Positions 38,264-47,906 of a stretch of DNA of 64,000 nt are shown here, one piece after another (position 1 is the first letter of the stretch; each line of letters opens with the position of its first letter). A program made the position numbers and the translations under genes. The notes beneath the pieces are model-generated. The model had not been told where the DNA came from, made no database searches, and worked only from the letters and a program-made list of their open reading frames with translations. This stretch comes from Actinomyces minihominis (GTDB lineage Bacteria; Actinomycetota; Actinomycetes; Actinomycetales; Actinomycetaceae), in NCBI RefSeq assembly GCF_900187855.1, contig NZ_FYEG01000001.1, positions 62,001-126,000 of the forward strand, given 5' to 3'.

Positions 38264-39220
38264 GTGATCAACGTTGACGTGGGCCATCACAGCCAGAGCC
38301 CCTTTGAGCATTTTAGTCGTGACCAGTGGTCGGCTCTCGCCTCGCAGAGCCCACTGCCACTTACGGAAGACGACGTAGAGGCCATCGCCTCACTGGGTGA
38401 CCCCATCAACCTCTCTGAGATAAATGCAATTTACAGGCCGCTCTCCGCCCTCCTTCAGCTCTATGTCGATGGGACCTGGCGAACGAGGGCGGCCAGACGC
38501 TCCTTCCTCCACGAGGGATCCCACAACACCCCGTTCGTGATCGCCGTTGCTGGGTCCGTCGCAGTCGGTAAGTCAACTGTTGCGCGACTCCTACGCCTTC
38601 TTCTTTCGCGGTGGGCCCGCACCCCACGCGTCGACCTGGTTGCCACAGACGGCTTCCTCCTGCCGAATGCCGAGCTGAAGCGTCGCGGCCTCCTCGAACG
38701 CAAGGGATTTCCAGAGTCTTACGACAGGGTCGGCCTCATCGATTTCGTAGCTCGGATCAAGGCGGGTCATGAGAGCGTTACCGCCCCCGTCTACTCGCAC
38801 GTCACCTACGACATTGTGGAGGGCGAGTTCGTGACCGTGAACCGCCCGGACATCCTCATCGTCGAGGGTCTCAATGTTCTTCAACCGGCTCGCATCGGTC
38901 CTGAAATACCCGGGGTCGCACTCTCTGACTACTTTGACTTCCAGCTCTACGTTGATGCCGACCCCGAGGATATTCGGGCCTGGTACGTGGACCGCTTCCT
39001 GCAGCTTCGCCACACCGCGTTCTCGGACCCGAGGTCGTACTTCCGCAACTACGCCAAGCTAACGGACCGACAGGCGCACGAAACGGCACTCCGGCTGTGG
39101 AACACGATCAACATGCCGAACCTGGTGGAGAACATTGAGCCCACCCGCCCTCGCGCCACAATGGTGCTGCGAAAAGCCGCTGACCACAGCATCCAGGATG
39201 TGTATCTCCGGAAGATGTAG
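38264..39220 (+). CDS. coaA: Pantothenate kinase, type I
   Basis: The first step of coenzyme A synthesis. The protein has Walker A GSVAVGKST at about residues 97-105, DLVATDGF, KGFPESYD and a C-terminus VLRKAADHSIQ that closely matches mycobacterial CoaA. Two starts are possible: GTG 38264, 6 nt from a GATACT box, and ATG 38246 with AAGGGTAGG only 3 nt upstream. I prefer the former weakly. It is convergent with glmM, 26 bp apart, with no obvious terminator. Confidence 0.95.
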   Translation: MINVDVGHHSQSPFEHFSRDQWSALASQSPLPLTEDDVEAIASLGDPINLSEINAIYRPLSALLQLYVDGTWRTRAARRSFLHEGSHNTPFVIAVAGSVAVGKSTVARLLRLLLSRWARTPRVDLVATDGFLLPNAELKRRGLLERKGFPESYDRVGLIDFVARIKAGHESVTAPVYSHVTYDIVEGEFVTVNRPDILIVEGLNVLQPARIGPEIPGVALSDYFDFQLYVDADPEDIRAWYVDRFLQLRHTAFSDPRSYFRNYAKLTDRQAHETALRLWNTINMPNLVENIEPTRPRATMVLRKAADHSIQDVYLRKM

Positions 39221-39246
39221 CCAGCGGCTTCGCAACGCGGTTGGGA

Positions 39247-40602
39247 CTAAAGCGTGAGGTGCTTCTTCACGGCATCTCCCAGCAGCTCGGCAAGACCATC
39301 GGCCTGCAGCTGGGTTGGTGCCTCCACCATGACTCGAACCAGAGGTTCGGTGCCTGAGGGTCGCATGAGGACCCGGCCCCCATCTCCCAGCAGACGCTCA
39401 ACGAACCCGACGGCCTCGACAATCTCGGGGTGATCCAGCCCGTTGCGATCGATTCCCGAGACGTTCAGGAGGGTCTGGGGCAGACGCGGGATGTCCGACA
39501 CAAGCGCAGAGAGCGACTTACCGGACATCTTGACCATGCGCGCAATCAGCATGGAGGTAAGGATGCCGTCTCCGGTGGTGGCGTACTCGGCAGCAATAAC
39601 GTGACCGGACTGCTCACCGCCAAGGGAGAACCCGCCCTCACGCATGGCTTCGAGGACGTACCTATCGCCTACTGCGCTCTGAACGATGGTGATACCTTCG
39701 GCTTCCATCGATTTGACGAGGCCGAGGTTCGACATCACCGTCACCACCAGGGTGTCATTGTTCAGTTTGCCTTCGCTGCGGAACTGGCGAGCTAGAGCAC
39801 CCATGATCTTGTCCCCGTCAACCAGGTTCCCTGAGCCATCGACGGCCAGGCAGCGGTCGGCATCGCCGTCATAGGCGACACCAAAGTCGGCGCGCGAGGC
39901 AACTGTGGCAGCTTGAAGTTGCTCCGGGTGGGTCGAACCACAGTTGTCATTGATGTTTCGACCATCGGGGGACGCATTTATAACCACCACGTCCGCACCA
40001 CTGCGGCGCAGTGCCTCGGGGCCGAACACCGAAGCGGCACCGTTGGCGCAGTCAACGGCAATTCTTAGCCCGGTGAGGTCGGTTCCGCAGGACTCTACCA
40101 GGTGGTCAACATAGCTCTTTTCAGCCAGGTCGTCGTCGTACCAGACCTCACCCACAGCGGCGCCAATCGGGCGGTCCCAGGGCTTATCAAGAAGGGCCTC
40201 AATCTCATCTTCAATGGCATCTTCAAGTTTGAACCCACCGCGGGCAAAAAACTTGATGCCGTTGTCAGGCATCGGATTGTGGGAGGCCGAAATCATCACA
40301 CCGAGGTCGATTCCCTCTGCCGTGGCGGTGACGTGAGCCACCGCGGGGGTGGGGACGACTCCCACGCGGATCACATCCATTCCAGCTGCCGCTAGACCGG
40401 CTGCTAGAGCGTGATCCAGGAACTCACCCGAGATACGGGTGTCGCGACCGATGATGGCCCGGGGGCGACGTGAGCCGCGCGCCTTCTTATCAGTCTTGCC
40501 GATTCGCCTTGCTGCCGCCTCACCAAGTGCGAGAGCCAGCTCCGCTGTGATATCGCGGTTTGCCAGCCCGCGGACACCATCGGTACCAAATAGTCTGCCC
40601 AT
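39247..40602 (-). CDS. glmM: Phosphoglucosamine mutase
   Basis: Converts glucosamine-6-phosphate to the 1-phosphate for UDP-GlcNAc and peptidoglycan. The 451-residue protein carries the phosphoserine loop ISASHNP with Ser107, the metal loop DGDADRC, and the sugar-phosphate site RPSGTEPLVR. It follows rpsI across a strong terminator, in the usual actinobacterial order rplM-rpsI-glmM. Confidence 0.97.
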   Translation of the reverse strand: MGRLFGTDGVRGLANRDITAELALALGEAAARRIGKTDKKARGSRRPRAIIGRDTRISGEFLDHALAAGLAAAGMDVIRVGVVPTPAVAHVTATAEGIDLGVMISASHNPMPDNGIKFFARGGFKLEDAIEDEIEALLDKPWDRPIGAAVGEVWYDDDLAEKSYVDHLVESCGTDLTGLRIAVDCANGAASVFGPEALRRSGADVVVINASPDGRNINDNCGSTHPEQLQAATVASRADFGVAYDGDADRCLAVDGSGNLVDGDKIMGALARQFRSEGKLNNDTLVVTVMSNLGLVKSMEAEGITIVQSAVGDRYVLEAMREGGFSLGGEQSGHVIAAEYATTGDGILTSMLIARMVKMSGKSLSALVSDIPRLPQTLLNVSGIDRNGLDHPEIVEAVGFVERLLGDGGRVLMRPSGTEPLVRVMVEAPTQLQADGLAELLGDAVKKHLTL

Positions 40603-40666
40603 CTTCAGCCCTTCTTCTGTTGGTCCCCTACGAGGCTACCCCCGGTGGACCGATCGTTTAAGTATA

Positions 40667-40701
40667 GAAAGTCCCCGACACACAGGGTGTCGGGGACTTT
40701 C
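40667..40701 (-). terminator. Terminator after rpsI
   Basis: A perfect 15-bp stem (40667-40681 with 40687-40701), 5-nt loop, 30 bp past the rpsI stop. It separates rplM-rpsI from glmM. Confidence 0.9.
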
Positions 40702-40731
40702 CAAAGTGTCTCGAGTACTCGACTGTAACGA

Positions 40732-41223
40732 TTAACGCTTCGAGTACTGGGGTGCCTTACGTGCCTTCTTGAGGCCTGCCTTCTTACGCTCTACAGCGCG
40801 GGCATCTCGCGTAAGGAATCCGGCCTTCTTCAGTGCGGGACGGTTGGCCTCACGGTCAATCTCGTTCAGCGCACGGGAAACACCAAGACGCACTGCGCCG
40901 GCCTGACCCGAGGGGCCACCGCCGTGAACACGAGCGATAACGTCAAAACGTCCCTCGAGGTCGAGCAGAGCGAACGGTGAGTTCACCAACTGCTGGTGCA
41001 GCTTGTTCGGGAAGTAGTTGTCGAGCTTACGACCATTGATGGTCCACTCGCCGGTGCCGGGAACCAGGCGCACACGGGCGACTGCTTCCTTACGGCGTCC
41101 AAGCCCTGCGCCCGGTGCGGTGATCGAAGCGCCAGCGCCGGGAGCTGAACTCTCAGATTCAGATGTGTACGAGCTGGGAACGACTTCCTCTTCCAGCTCC
41201 AAAACTTCGGTGGTCTCAGCCAC
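40732..41223 (-). CDS. rpsI: 30S ribosomal protein S9
   Basis: A 163-residue S9. The core [15 protein letters not shown] starts near residue 42 and the protein ends in the invariant KAPQYSKR that reaches the P-site tRNA. Residues 1-40 are an acidic, Ser/Ala/Gly-rich extension, common in actinobacteria. It lies 36 bp after rplM. Confidence 0.98.
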   Translation of the reverse strand: MAETTEVLELEEEVVPSSYTSESESSAPGAGASITAPGAGLGRRKEAVARVRLVPGTGEWTINGRKLDNYFPNKLHQQLVNSPFALLDLEGRFDVIARVHGGGPSGQAGAVRLGVSRALNEIDREANRPALKKAGFLTRDARAVERKKAGLKKARKAPQYSKR

Positions 41224-41259
41224 GGTTCTCCTAAAAAGTCTCTGCCGTCGGCGCCCGAG

Positions 41260-41703
41260 TTACTGGGCGACCTGCTTCAGCTGGTAAGGGGTGGGCATCT
41301 GAGCGGCATGGGGGTGCTCAGGACCCGCGTAGACGTGCAGCTTCTTGATCTGCTGACGACCAAGAGAGTTGTGAGGAATCATGCCCCAAACAGCCTTCTC
41401 AATCGCGCGCTCAGGGTGCTTGTCCATGAGGGTGCGGTAGGACACCGTCTTCAGGCCGCCCGGGAAACCGGAGTGGCTGTATGCCATCTTCTGATCAAGC
41501 TTGTTGCCCGTGAGGACGATCTTGTCTGCGTTGATCACGATAACGTAGTCGCCCATGTCTGCATTGGGAGCAAACGTCGGCTTGTGCTTGCCACGGAGCA
41601 GCGTGGCGACCTGGGCGGAGAGACGTCCGAGGACGGCATCAGTTGCGTCGATGACGTACCACTTCTTGTCCGCATCGCCAGGTTTCGGTGAGTAAGTGCG
41701 CAC
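41260..41703 (-). CDS. rplM: 50S ribosomal protein L13
   Basis: L13 of 147 residues with [17 protein letters not shown] and the [12 protein letters not shown] core. GTG 41703 was chosen because [10 protein letters not shown] matches the family start and GAAGG lies 8 nt upstream; a TTG 15 nt earlier is also in frame. Its 258-bp upstream gap contains the operon promoter. Confidence 0.97.
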   Translation of the reverse strand: MRTYSPKPGDADKKWYVIDATDAVLGRLSAQVATLLRGKHKPTFAPNADMGDYVIVINADKIVLTGNKLDQKMAYSHSGFPGGLKTVSYRTLMDKHPERAIEKAVWGMIPHNSLGRQQIKKLHVYAGPEHPHAAQMPTPYQLKQVAQ

Positions 41704-41887
41704 CTGTCTAGCCTTCAATTCTTTTCATTTGGAACGGAGTCTCACACTGCCAGCGGGCGGCGGCCGGAGTCCCTGTTCACTTTAAAGTCACCGTTGCGTG
41801 GAGCAGACATAAGTCCGGATTTCACGGAGCGTCTGGCGTATAGAACGAGTGGGAGGTGTTCAGTACACGGACCACACAACAGCGTCC

Positions 41888-41917
41888 AGTGTATAGACCG
41901 GTGTTCACAACGGTCAA
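41888..41917 (-). promoter_or_regulatory. Putative rplM-rpsI promoter
   Basis: On the minus strand TTGACC (41912-41917) and TACACT (41888-41893) are separated by 18 bp, which predicts a leader of about 175 nt before rplM. No coding frame is visible in 41704-41961. The leader could carry an autoregulatory site, which I cannot define. Confidence 0.5.
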
Positions 41918-41961
41918 AGGTGCCCGAAAAATGTGCCTGACTCCTCAGTCGCCTCACCCAC

Positions 41962-42924
41962 TTAGCAACCACAGTCTTCCGCCCCCGGGAGAGTGCGCAG
42001 ACGGCGCGCCCGACCAGACTGAAGTGCCCATTCCGTCTCCGGCGGATAGCTCACACCTAGAAGTGTCAGTCCCCGGGCGGGAGCAACGGGAACACCGTGT
42101 CCTCGCGTGGGTTGGTCGACCAGGGACCGGGCCCACGCGGCGGTTTTCGCCCCGCGTCCGACCTCGACGAGGGCGCCGACAAGGGACCGCACCATCGAGT
42201 GACAGAACGCATCGGCCTCGACGTGGACTTCGACGGCACCGTCCGCCTTACGCTCAACATCTAGTCGACGCAGGGTACGGATTGTTGTCGCGCCCTCCCG
42301 CGGCTTGCAGAAGCTAAGGAAGTCGTGTTCACCAAGCAGTTGTTGGGCTGCATCCCGCATCTGATCGGTACTCAGGGGTCCGGTGCTAGTCCACCAGTGG
42401 TTGCGCCGAGTGAGCGGATCCCGCGACTCGGCGGCGTCAACAATGAGGTACTCATAGGAACGCTGCAACGCTGAGAATCGGGCATCAAAGTCCCCTGACA
42501 CCTGGGAGACCCGGGTGAGAATGACATCCGACTCTCCCTTCGCGAGGATGCCGCGGGACAGCTCAGCGCCCTCAAGCACCCTTCGCCAGCGCTCCGAGTA
42601 GGACGCTCCCAGCAGCGCATTGAGGCGGTCACGAAAAGCTCTTAGGTCGCCCTCTGTAAAGTTCCCGAGCGCTCTCGGGAAGGTCGGCAACCCCTCGCCG
42701 TTGACCTGGCCCACGATGTCCAGGTGCGCCACCTGCGCCCTGGCGTGGACGCCGGCATCAGTGCGTCCCGCAACAGTCAGTCCTGCCGGTTGGCGCAGGA
42801 TGGTGGCGAGGGCGGCTTCGACCTCACCCTGAACCGTACGCAGTCCATCCTGCTTGGCCCAGCCGTGAAAGTCAGTGCCGTCGTAGCGAAGATCAAGGCG
42901 AAGTCGTCGAGTCTGATCTATCAT
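41962..42924 (-). CDS. truA: tRNA pseudouridine(38-40) synthase
   Basis: A 320-residue TruA. The catalytic Asp is in AGRTDAGVHARAQ near residue 57; the start LRLDLRYDGTDFHGWA and the late FCHSMVRSLVGAL are conserved. It has a longer C-terminus than Escherichia coli TruA. ATG 42924 and GTG 42927 are adjacent in frame. It overlaps the end of the PpgK-like gene by about 32 bp. Confidence 0.95.
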   Translation of the reverse strand: MIDQTRRLRLDLRYDGTDFHGWAKQDGLRTVQGEVEAALATILRQPAGLTVAGRTDAGVHARAQVAHLDIVGQVNGEGLPTFPRALGNFTEGDLRAFRDRLNALLGASYSERWRRVLEGAELSRGILAKGESDVILTRVSQVSGDFDARFSALQRSYEYLIVDAAESRDPLTRRNHWWTSTGPLSTDQMRDAAQQLLGEHDFLSFCKPREGATTIRTLRRLDVERKADGAVEVHVEADAFCHSMVRSLVGALVEVGRGAKTAAWARSLVDQPTRGHGVPVAPARGLTLLGVSYPPETEWALQSGRARRLRTLPGAEDCGC

Positions 42925-43705
42925 CACGCCCCCCTTCCCCTCCTAGGTGCGGCAGCTCCCAGGCCCGTACACCCCCGAAAATCCCCGCTTCGTTACGAAC
43001 GAAGATGATGTTCTCTGAAAGGGAGTTTCGCGGGGGCATGATAATCCGGGAGGCATTTCCGCCCCCAACGTATAGGCGGTCCCACATGTAGACCGGACGG
43101 AAGCCATCGATAACCCGGCGGATTCGCCGAGACCAGTGGGCGTCGCCCAGTCGAAGCCGTTCGTGCTCTCCAATGTAGTCGTCATAGGTCAGTCCCCAGC
43201 GGACCAGACCCTGCGAGAGCTCAGCATGGGGGGCCAGGACCCCCGAGTTGAAGACTGCGTTCCCGAGGCCGGTTCCCAGGGTGATGATCATTTCGAGGCC
43301 GGTCCCTGTGATGACTCCGGCCCCCGCCACCTCAGCATCGTTGAGGACCAGGGCAGGAAGCCCAAAGGCCTCCTCAATAGCACCCTTCATATCGAAGCCC
43401 TGCCACAGGTCCCGCAGTTCTGGCAGCACCTTCGAACGGGGGCCGTCCCTGGTGATGTAGTGCGGGGTGGCTATGACACGTCCGTGGCGAATCATCCCCG
43501 GCATTCCCACCGTGACACGGTTGGCCGCGGGGAGAAGTTCAGCGATCTGGACGATCGTTGCAACCAGCAGCTCAGGCGACAGCGGATACGGCACTCGGCG
43601 GCGAACGGGGGTGCTCACAACGGTGCCGAACTCATCCACCACGGAGCCCTTGATGCCACCCCCACCGCAGTCAATGCAGAGGGTGAGAGAACGGTTGCTT
43701 GCCAT
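42893..43705 (-). CDS. ROK-fold sugar kinase related to polyphosphate glucokinase
   Basis: A 270-residue ROK protein with the phosphate motif IDCGGGGIKG at about residues 11-20, GMPGMIRHG, the catalytic LNDAEVAG and LGTGLGNAVFNSG. It has no CxCGxxGCxE zinc cluster, as in PpgK, but the C-terminal half (HAELSQGLVRWGLTYDDYI) differs from classical PpgK. It may be a glucose or mannose kinase using polyphosphate or ATP. It lies between rplQ and truA, which are usually adjacent. GGTAGG precedes ATG 43705. Confidence 0.75.
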   Translation of the reverse strand: MASNRSLTLCIDCGGGGIKGSVVDEFGTVVSTPVRRRVPYPLSPELLVATIVQIAELLPAANRVTVGMPGMIRHGRVIATPHYITRDGPRSKVLPELRDLWQGFDMKGAIEEAFGLPALVLNDAEVAGAGVITGTGLEMIITLGTGLGNAVFNSGVLAPHAELSQGLVRWGLTYDDYIGEHERLRLGDAHWSRRIRRVIDGFRPVYMWDRLYVGGGNASRIIMPPRNSLSENIIFVRNEAGIFGGVRAWELPHLGGEGGRDDRSDSTTSP

Positions 43706-43764
43706 GACACCAACCTACCTTCCCACCAAGCTAACTCTGACCCATGGGAGCACTGCCAAATGAA

Positions 43765-43795
43765 GATCGCCCGGATCCAAAGGAACCGGGCGATC
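43765..43795 (-). terminator. Terminator after rplQ
   Basis: A 10-bp stem (43765-43774 with 43786-43795) with an 11-nt loop, 15 bp past the rplQ stop. It closes the alpha operon before the PpgK-like gene. Confidence 0.8.
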
Positions 43796-43810
43796 AACTT
43801 GATACGTGAG

Positions 43811-44320
43811 TTACTTGTCGTCTTCTTCGACAGCTACCTCTTCGGTCGGGGCGACCTCGTCGACAACTACCTCTTCGACAACGGGCTCCTCAACGACAGC
43901 TTCGGCAACCGCTGCAGCAGCGATGTTCTCAGCAGTCTTGACCGTAGCCTTCTTGACGACTGGCTCAAGAACAACCTCGATGACGCACATGGGGGCGTTG
44001 TCGCCCTTGCGGTTGCCAACGTGGGTGATGCGGGTGTAACCGCCATTGCGAGCCGGGTCGATCTCAGGGGTCAGAACATCGAACAGTTCGTAAACTGCGT
44101 CGCGATCCTGGATCTTCTTGGCAACGATACGTCGATCGTGGATTGAACCTGACTTCGCCTTGGTAATCAGCTTCTCAAAGTAAGGCTGAAGAGTCTTCGC
44201 CTTAGCCTGAGTGGTCTTCAACGAACGGTTGTAGATCAGCTGGGTCGAAAGATTCGCCAGAATCTTCTTCTGGTGTGACGCGCTGGCGCCGAGCCGGGGG
44301 CCCTTCTTAGGAGTGGGCAT
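43811..44320 (-). CDS. rplQ: 50S ribosomal protein L17
   Basis: L17 of 169 residues: the core is at about residues 1-120 ([18 protein letters not shown]), followed by a 45-residue Val/Glu-rich acidic tail ending EEDDK. Acidic tails on L17 occur in actinobacteria. It follows rpoA by 45 bp. Confidence 0.97.
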   Translation of the reverse strand: MPTPKKGPRLGASASHQKKILANLSTQLIYNRSLKTTQAKAKTLQPYFEKLITKAKSGSIHDRRIVAKKIQDRDAVYELFDVLTPEIDPARNGGYTRITHVGNRKGDNAPMCVIEVVLEPVVKKATVKTAENIAAAAVAEAVVEEPVVEEVVVDEVAPTEEVAVEEDDK

Positions 44321-44365
44321 GAATGCTCCTGAATAAACTTAAAGTTGGATCAAAAAGTGGTTGGG

Positions 44366-45361
44366 CTAGAGGCCCAGATCATCACTGAAGATGGACTCTC
44401 CGGCTTCGCCACCCTCACCGGGCAGTACCGAGTCCTTGAGGGCCATCCCGAGGCCCGCCAGGGCCTCCTTGATTTCCTCAATCGACTTGGTTCCGAAGTT
44501 ACGGATGTCGAGCAGGTCAGCCTCGCTGTGAGCGACCAGTTCACCGACGGTGAGAATACCGCGGCGACGCAGGGCGTTGTACGAACGGGACTGCAGGTTC
44601 AGTGTTTCAATCGGCAGCGCCAGGTCCGCAGCCAGGGTCTCATCGGTGGCGGCAACGCCAATCTCGATTCCCTCGGCCTCGACGTTCAGGTCGCGTGCCA
44701 AACCGAACAGCTCAACAAGTGTCTTACCCGCCGATGCGACAGCATCACGAGCGGCGATAGACGGCTTCGTTTCCACGTCGAGGACGAGGCGGTCGAAGTC
44801 GGTTCGCTGCTCAACACGCGTCGCCTCAACACGGTACGTAACCTTGAGGACGGGCGAGTAGATGGAGTCCACGGGGATCTCGTCATAAGAAGCATCAAAG
44901 TGCTTGTTCTGAGCCGATGAAACGTAGCCACGGCCACGCTCCACAGTCAGCTCCGCCTCCAGCTTGCCGCGCTCATTCAAAGTCGCGATCAGCAGGTCCG
45001 GGTTGTGAATCTCAACGCCGGTCGGAGGGGTGATGTCTGAGGCAAGAACAACGCCGGGACCTGATTTACGCAGGTACATGACCACCGGCTCATCATTGTC
45101 CGAAGACAGAACCAGCTGCTTGATGTTCAGGATGATCTCAGAAACGTCTTCCTTCACACCCTCAATCGTCTCGAACTCGTGGGGTACGCCTTCGATACGG
45201 AGTGAGGTGACTGCAGCGCCCGGAATGGACGACAGCAGTGTGCGACGGAGAGAGTTGCCAAGCGTGTAGCCAAACCCAGGCTCAAGAGGCTCCAGGGTAA
45301 AGCGCGAACGATTATCGGAAATGACTTCTTCAGTGAGGATTGGTCGCTGTGCAATAAGCAC
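44366..45361 (-). CDS. rpoA: RNA polymerase subunit alpha
   Basis: A 331-residue alpha subunit. The N-terminal dimerisation domain includes [20 protein letters not shown]. The C-terminal domain has [22 protein letters not shown] for UP-element and activator contact, and ends in an acidic, Gly-rich tail. rpsD is not between it and rpsK. Confidence 0.98.
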   Translation of the reverse strand: MLIAQRPILTEEVISDNRSRFTLEPLEPGFGYTLGNSLRRTLLSSIPGAAVTSLRIEGVPHEFETIEGVKEDVSEIILNIKQLVLSSDNDEPVVMYLRKSGPGVVLASDITPPTGVEIHNPDLLIATLNERGKLEAELTVERGRGYVSSAQNKHFDASYDEIPVDSIYSPVLKVTYRVEATRVEQRTDFDRLVLDVETKPSIAARDAVASAGKTLVELFGLARDLNVEAEGIEIGVAATDETLAADLALPIETLNLQSRSYNALRRRGILTVGELVAHSEADLLDIRNFGTKSIEEIKEALAGLGMALKDSVLPGEGGEAGESIFSDDLGL

Positions 45362-45480
45362 GTTGATTCCTTTCTTCTCGGTGACCGCTATATGACACCG
45401 AGGGCGGATCCGCGCGGGGCGGGAAGTTACCTATGAGATGTTCCCGAGGGCGGCCGGAGCCGCCCACGGGAGGAAGTCAA

Positions 45481-45885
45481 CTAGCCGCGTCGACGCTTGG
45501 GGGGACGGCAACCATTGAATGCCTGGGGGGTGACATCCTGAATGGTGCCAACCTCAAGCCCAGCTGCCTGAAGCGAACGAATTGCGGTCTCGCGGCCCGA
45601 ACCCGGACCCTTGACGAAGACATCAACCTTCTTCATGCCCTGTTCCTGGGCACGGCGCGCAGCTGCTTCTGCAGCAAGCTGAGCGGCGAAAGGAGTCGAC
45701 TTACGTGAACCCTTGAAGCCAACCTGGCCGGAGGAGCACTGTGCAATCACGGCACCGGTGGTGTCGGTGATGGAGATGATCGTGTTGTTGAACGTCGAAC
45801 GGATGTGTGCCTGTCCGTTGGTTACGTTCCTACGCTCTTTACGACGCGGCTTACGCGCGGTCGTGGCGCGGGTCTTCTGTGCCAT
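45481..45885 (-). CDS. rpsK: 30S ribosomal protein S11
   Basis: S11 of 134 residues with [33 protein letters not shown] and the C-terminal [12 protein letters not shown]. It lies 17 bp after rpsM. A 119-bp gap without a coding frame separates it from rpoA. Confidence 0.98.
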   Translation of the reverse strand: MAQKTRATTARKPRRKERRNVTNGQAHIRSTFNNTIISITDTTGAVIAQCSSGQVGFKGSRKSTPFAAQLAAEAAARRAQEQGMKKVDVFVKGPGSGRETAIRSLQAAGLEVGTIQDVTPQAFNGCRPPKRRRG

Positions 45886-45902
45886 GTGTTCTACCTACCC
45901 GT

Positions 45903-46271
45903 CTACTTCTTCTTACCGGCGACAGTGCGCTTCGGTCCCTTGCGGGTACGTGCGTTGGTCTTGGTGCGCTGTCCGCGTACCGGCAGGCCACGACGGTGGC
46001 GCATGCCCTGGTAGCTACCGATCTCGATCTTGCGACGAATATCGGCCTGAACTTCGCGTCGCAGGTCGCCTTCAACTTCAAAGTTGGCGTCAATGTACTG
46101 ACGAAGGGCAACCAGGTCTTCTTCCGAGGTGTCCTTCACGCGCAGGTCGGGGTTGATGCCCGTTGCCGCAAGCATTTCTTTCGAACGGGTACGGCCAATG
46201 CCGTAAATGTAGGTAAGCGCAACCTCAAGCCGCTTGTCGCGGGGGAGGTCAACGCCGGCGATACGTGCCAT
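45903..46271 (-). CDS. rpsM: 30S ribosomal protein S13
   Basis: S13 of 122 residues with [13 protein letters not shown], the [13 protein letters not shown] turn, and the [18 protein letters not shown] tail that contacts the P-site. Confidence 0.98.
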   Translation of the reverse strand: MARIAGVDLPRDKRLEVALTYIYGIGRTRSKEMLAATGINPDLRVKDTSEEDLVALRQYIDANFEVEGDLRREVQADIRRKIEIGSYQGMRHRRGLPVRGQRTKTNARTRKGPKRTVAGKKK

Positions 46272-46361
46272 GTTCCTTTTGCTCCATTGTTTTCGAAGGT
46301 GTCACTTTCTCTACTGCGACATTGCTCTTACGCGCAGCCCCGGCCTTCGAACCGAGGGTCC

Positions 46362-46377
46362 CCGGACATTTGTCCGG
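46362..46377. terminator. Hairpin between rpmJ and rpsM
   Basis: CCGGACA-TT-TGTCCGG, a perfect 7-bp stem in the 161-bp gap 46272-46432. Flanking TCGAACCG and CGGTTCGA can form an alternative pairing. It could be an attenuator or an autoregulatory leader structure for the rpsM-rpsK-rpoA-rplQ transcript. Confidence 0.4.
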
Positions 46378-46432
46378 TTCGAGAAAGCACTTCCATTGCC
46401 ACCCGGTGACCCGGGCGCCATTCTGACCTAGG

Positions 46433-46546
46433 TCAGCCCTGGCGCTGCTTGTGGCGGGGGTTCTCGCAAATCACCATGACGATGCCGTGGCGACGAATCA
46501 CCTTGCACTTGTCACAGATCTTCTTAACGCTTGGTTTAACTTTCAT
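46433..46546 (-). CDS. rpmJ: 50S ribosomal protein L36
   Basis: A 37-residue protein beginning [14 protein letters not shown] and ending NPRHKQRQG. Cys11, Cys14, Cys27 and His32 form the C-x2-C-x12-C-x4-H zinc site, so this is the zinc-binding form. AAAGGA lies 6 nt before ATG 46546. It sits in the expected position between infA and rpsM. Confidence 0.97.
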   Translation of the reverse strand: MKVKPSVKKICDKCKVIRRHGIVMVICENPRHKQRQG

Positions 46547-46627
46547 TGCTTTTCCTTTGTCGCTGACGCGACTGTCGAGGCCTCTTCCCCCGAAGCAATG
46601 CTCCGAACGAAGTTAACCAACCTGGCC

Positions 46628-46849
46628 TTACTTGTACCGGTAGACGATCCGTCCCCGGGTCAAGTCATATGGGCTGAGCTCTACAACTACGCGGTCATCC
46701 GGCAGTATTCGGATGTAGTGCTGACGCATCTTTCCAGAGATGTGCGCCAGAACGATGTGTCCGTTTTCGAGTTCGACACGAAACATCGCATTGGGAAGTG
46801 CCTCAACAACATTTCCTTCGACTTCGATCACGCCATCTTTTTTTGCCAT
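46628..46849 (-). CDS. infA: Translation initiation factor IF-1
   Basis: IF-1 of 73 residues with a single OB fold: [22 protein letters not shown] and the C-terminal [12 protein letters not shown]. It blocks the ribosomal A site during initiation. It stands 134 bp after map, and that gap likely holds its own promoter. Confidence 0.98.
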   Translation of the reverse strand: MAKKDGVIEVEGNVVEALPNAMFRVELENGHIVLAHISGKMRQHYIRILPDDRVVVELSPYDLTRGRIVYRYK

Positions 46850-46983
46850 AAAGTCCGCAAGTCCTTAACTTAGCCAGTGGCATCCAAAATGAGTATGCCC
46901 GACTGTTTAGCCTAGTCGAGTAATCCCAGTCGAGAAAAGAGCAGGGCCGTCCGAGTTAGCGAACTCACGAAAGTCGCTGGTGT

Positions 46984-47892
46984 CTAGACAGTGAAGTCTG
47001 TGATTGGGGTAATCCCGTAGGGCGCCAGGGCCGTGGCTCCGGCATCAGGGGATGTCAACACTGAAATTCCCTTAGTACCGATGGCGACCGTATGCTCCCA
47101 GTGGGCCGCATCCGTACCCTCAATCGTCACAACCGTCCAGTCATCGTCGAGGACTGTCGAGGACGAGTCCCCCGCGATTACCATCGGCTCAATGCAAAGT
47201 GCCATACCGGGAACGACCTTTGGGCTGCGACCGCGGGTGCGGTAGTTGTAGACGGTGGGATCCTCATGGAGGTTGTTCCCAATCCCGTGCCCGGTGTATC
47301 CCTCAATGATCTCCGGCGTCCACCCCTGCTCTGCCTTAATCCCGGGGGCTCGCTCATCAACGAAGTCCTCAATCGCGGCACCGATGTCATTGATCCGCCG
47401 GGCCTTCGCGACAGCTGCGATTCCCGCCCACATCGAACCCCGCGTCACCGCCGACAGGGCGCGGCGTCGTTCGAGGTCGACGGTACTGACACCGTCAACG
47501 ATCTCGGTGGAGTGTTCGCCATTCACAAACCCCGCGTCGGTGATGTGGCGGTCCCCCACTATCACCGTTACCGCGGCGTCACCGTGCCACTTCTTGCCAT
47601 CGCGAACCACGTAGGCGCCACAGTCGTATGACACGATGTCGCCCAGCTGCAAGGTGCGTGAGCCAGGGATCCCGTGAACGACCTCGTCATTCACCGAAAT
47701 GCAGACAGTTGCTGGAAATCCCTGATAGTGGAGGAAGTTTGGCTTAGCGCCGGCGCGTGCCACAACCTGCGCCACGACCTGGTCAAGTTCCGCCGTGGTC
47801 TTTCCCGGCGCCGTGGCCTCGATTAGTGCCGAGTGAATGGCAGCGACAACCTGCCCGGCTTCACGCATGTACTCCAGCTCAACATTCGACAT
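46984..47892 (-). CDS. map: Type I methionine aminopeptidase
   Basis: Removes initiator methionine. The 302-residue pita-bread protein has metal ligands in VSYDCGAYV, HGDAAVTV, GYTGHGIGNNLHEDP and CIEPMVIAG. ATG 47892 leaves 14 bp after adk. An insertion of about 20 residues (ITDAGFVNGEHSTEIVDGVS), together with a long C-terminus, makes it longer than the usual 260-285. Confidence 0.96.
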   Translation of the reverse strand: MSNVELEYMREAGQVVAAIHSALIEATAPGKTTAELDQVVAQVVARAGAKPNFLHYQGFPATVCISVNDEVVHGIPGSRTLQLGDIVSYDCGAYVVRDGKKWHGDAAVTVIVGDRHITDAGFVNGEHSTEIVDGVSTVDLERRRALSAVTRGSMWAGIAAVAKARRINDIGAAIEDFVDERAPGIKAEQGWTPEIIEGYTGHGIGNNLHEDPTVYNYRTRGRSPKVVPGMALCIEPMVIAGDSSSTVLDDDWTVVTIEGTDAAHWEHTVAIGTKGISVLTSPDAGATALAPYGITPITDFTV

Positions 47893-47906
47893 CACAGTCG
47901 GTCGCC

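Noticed and set aside
41704-41961. Possible riboswitch upstream of rplM
   Set aside because: No known aptamer core could be recognised; only a promoter-like pair is supported.
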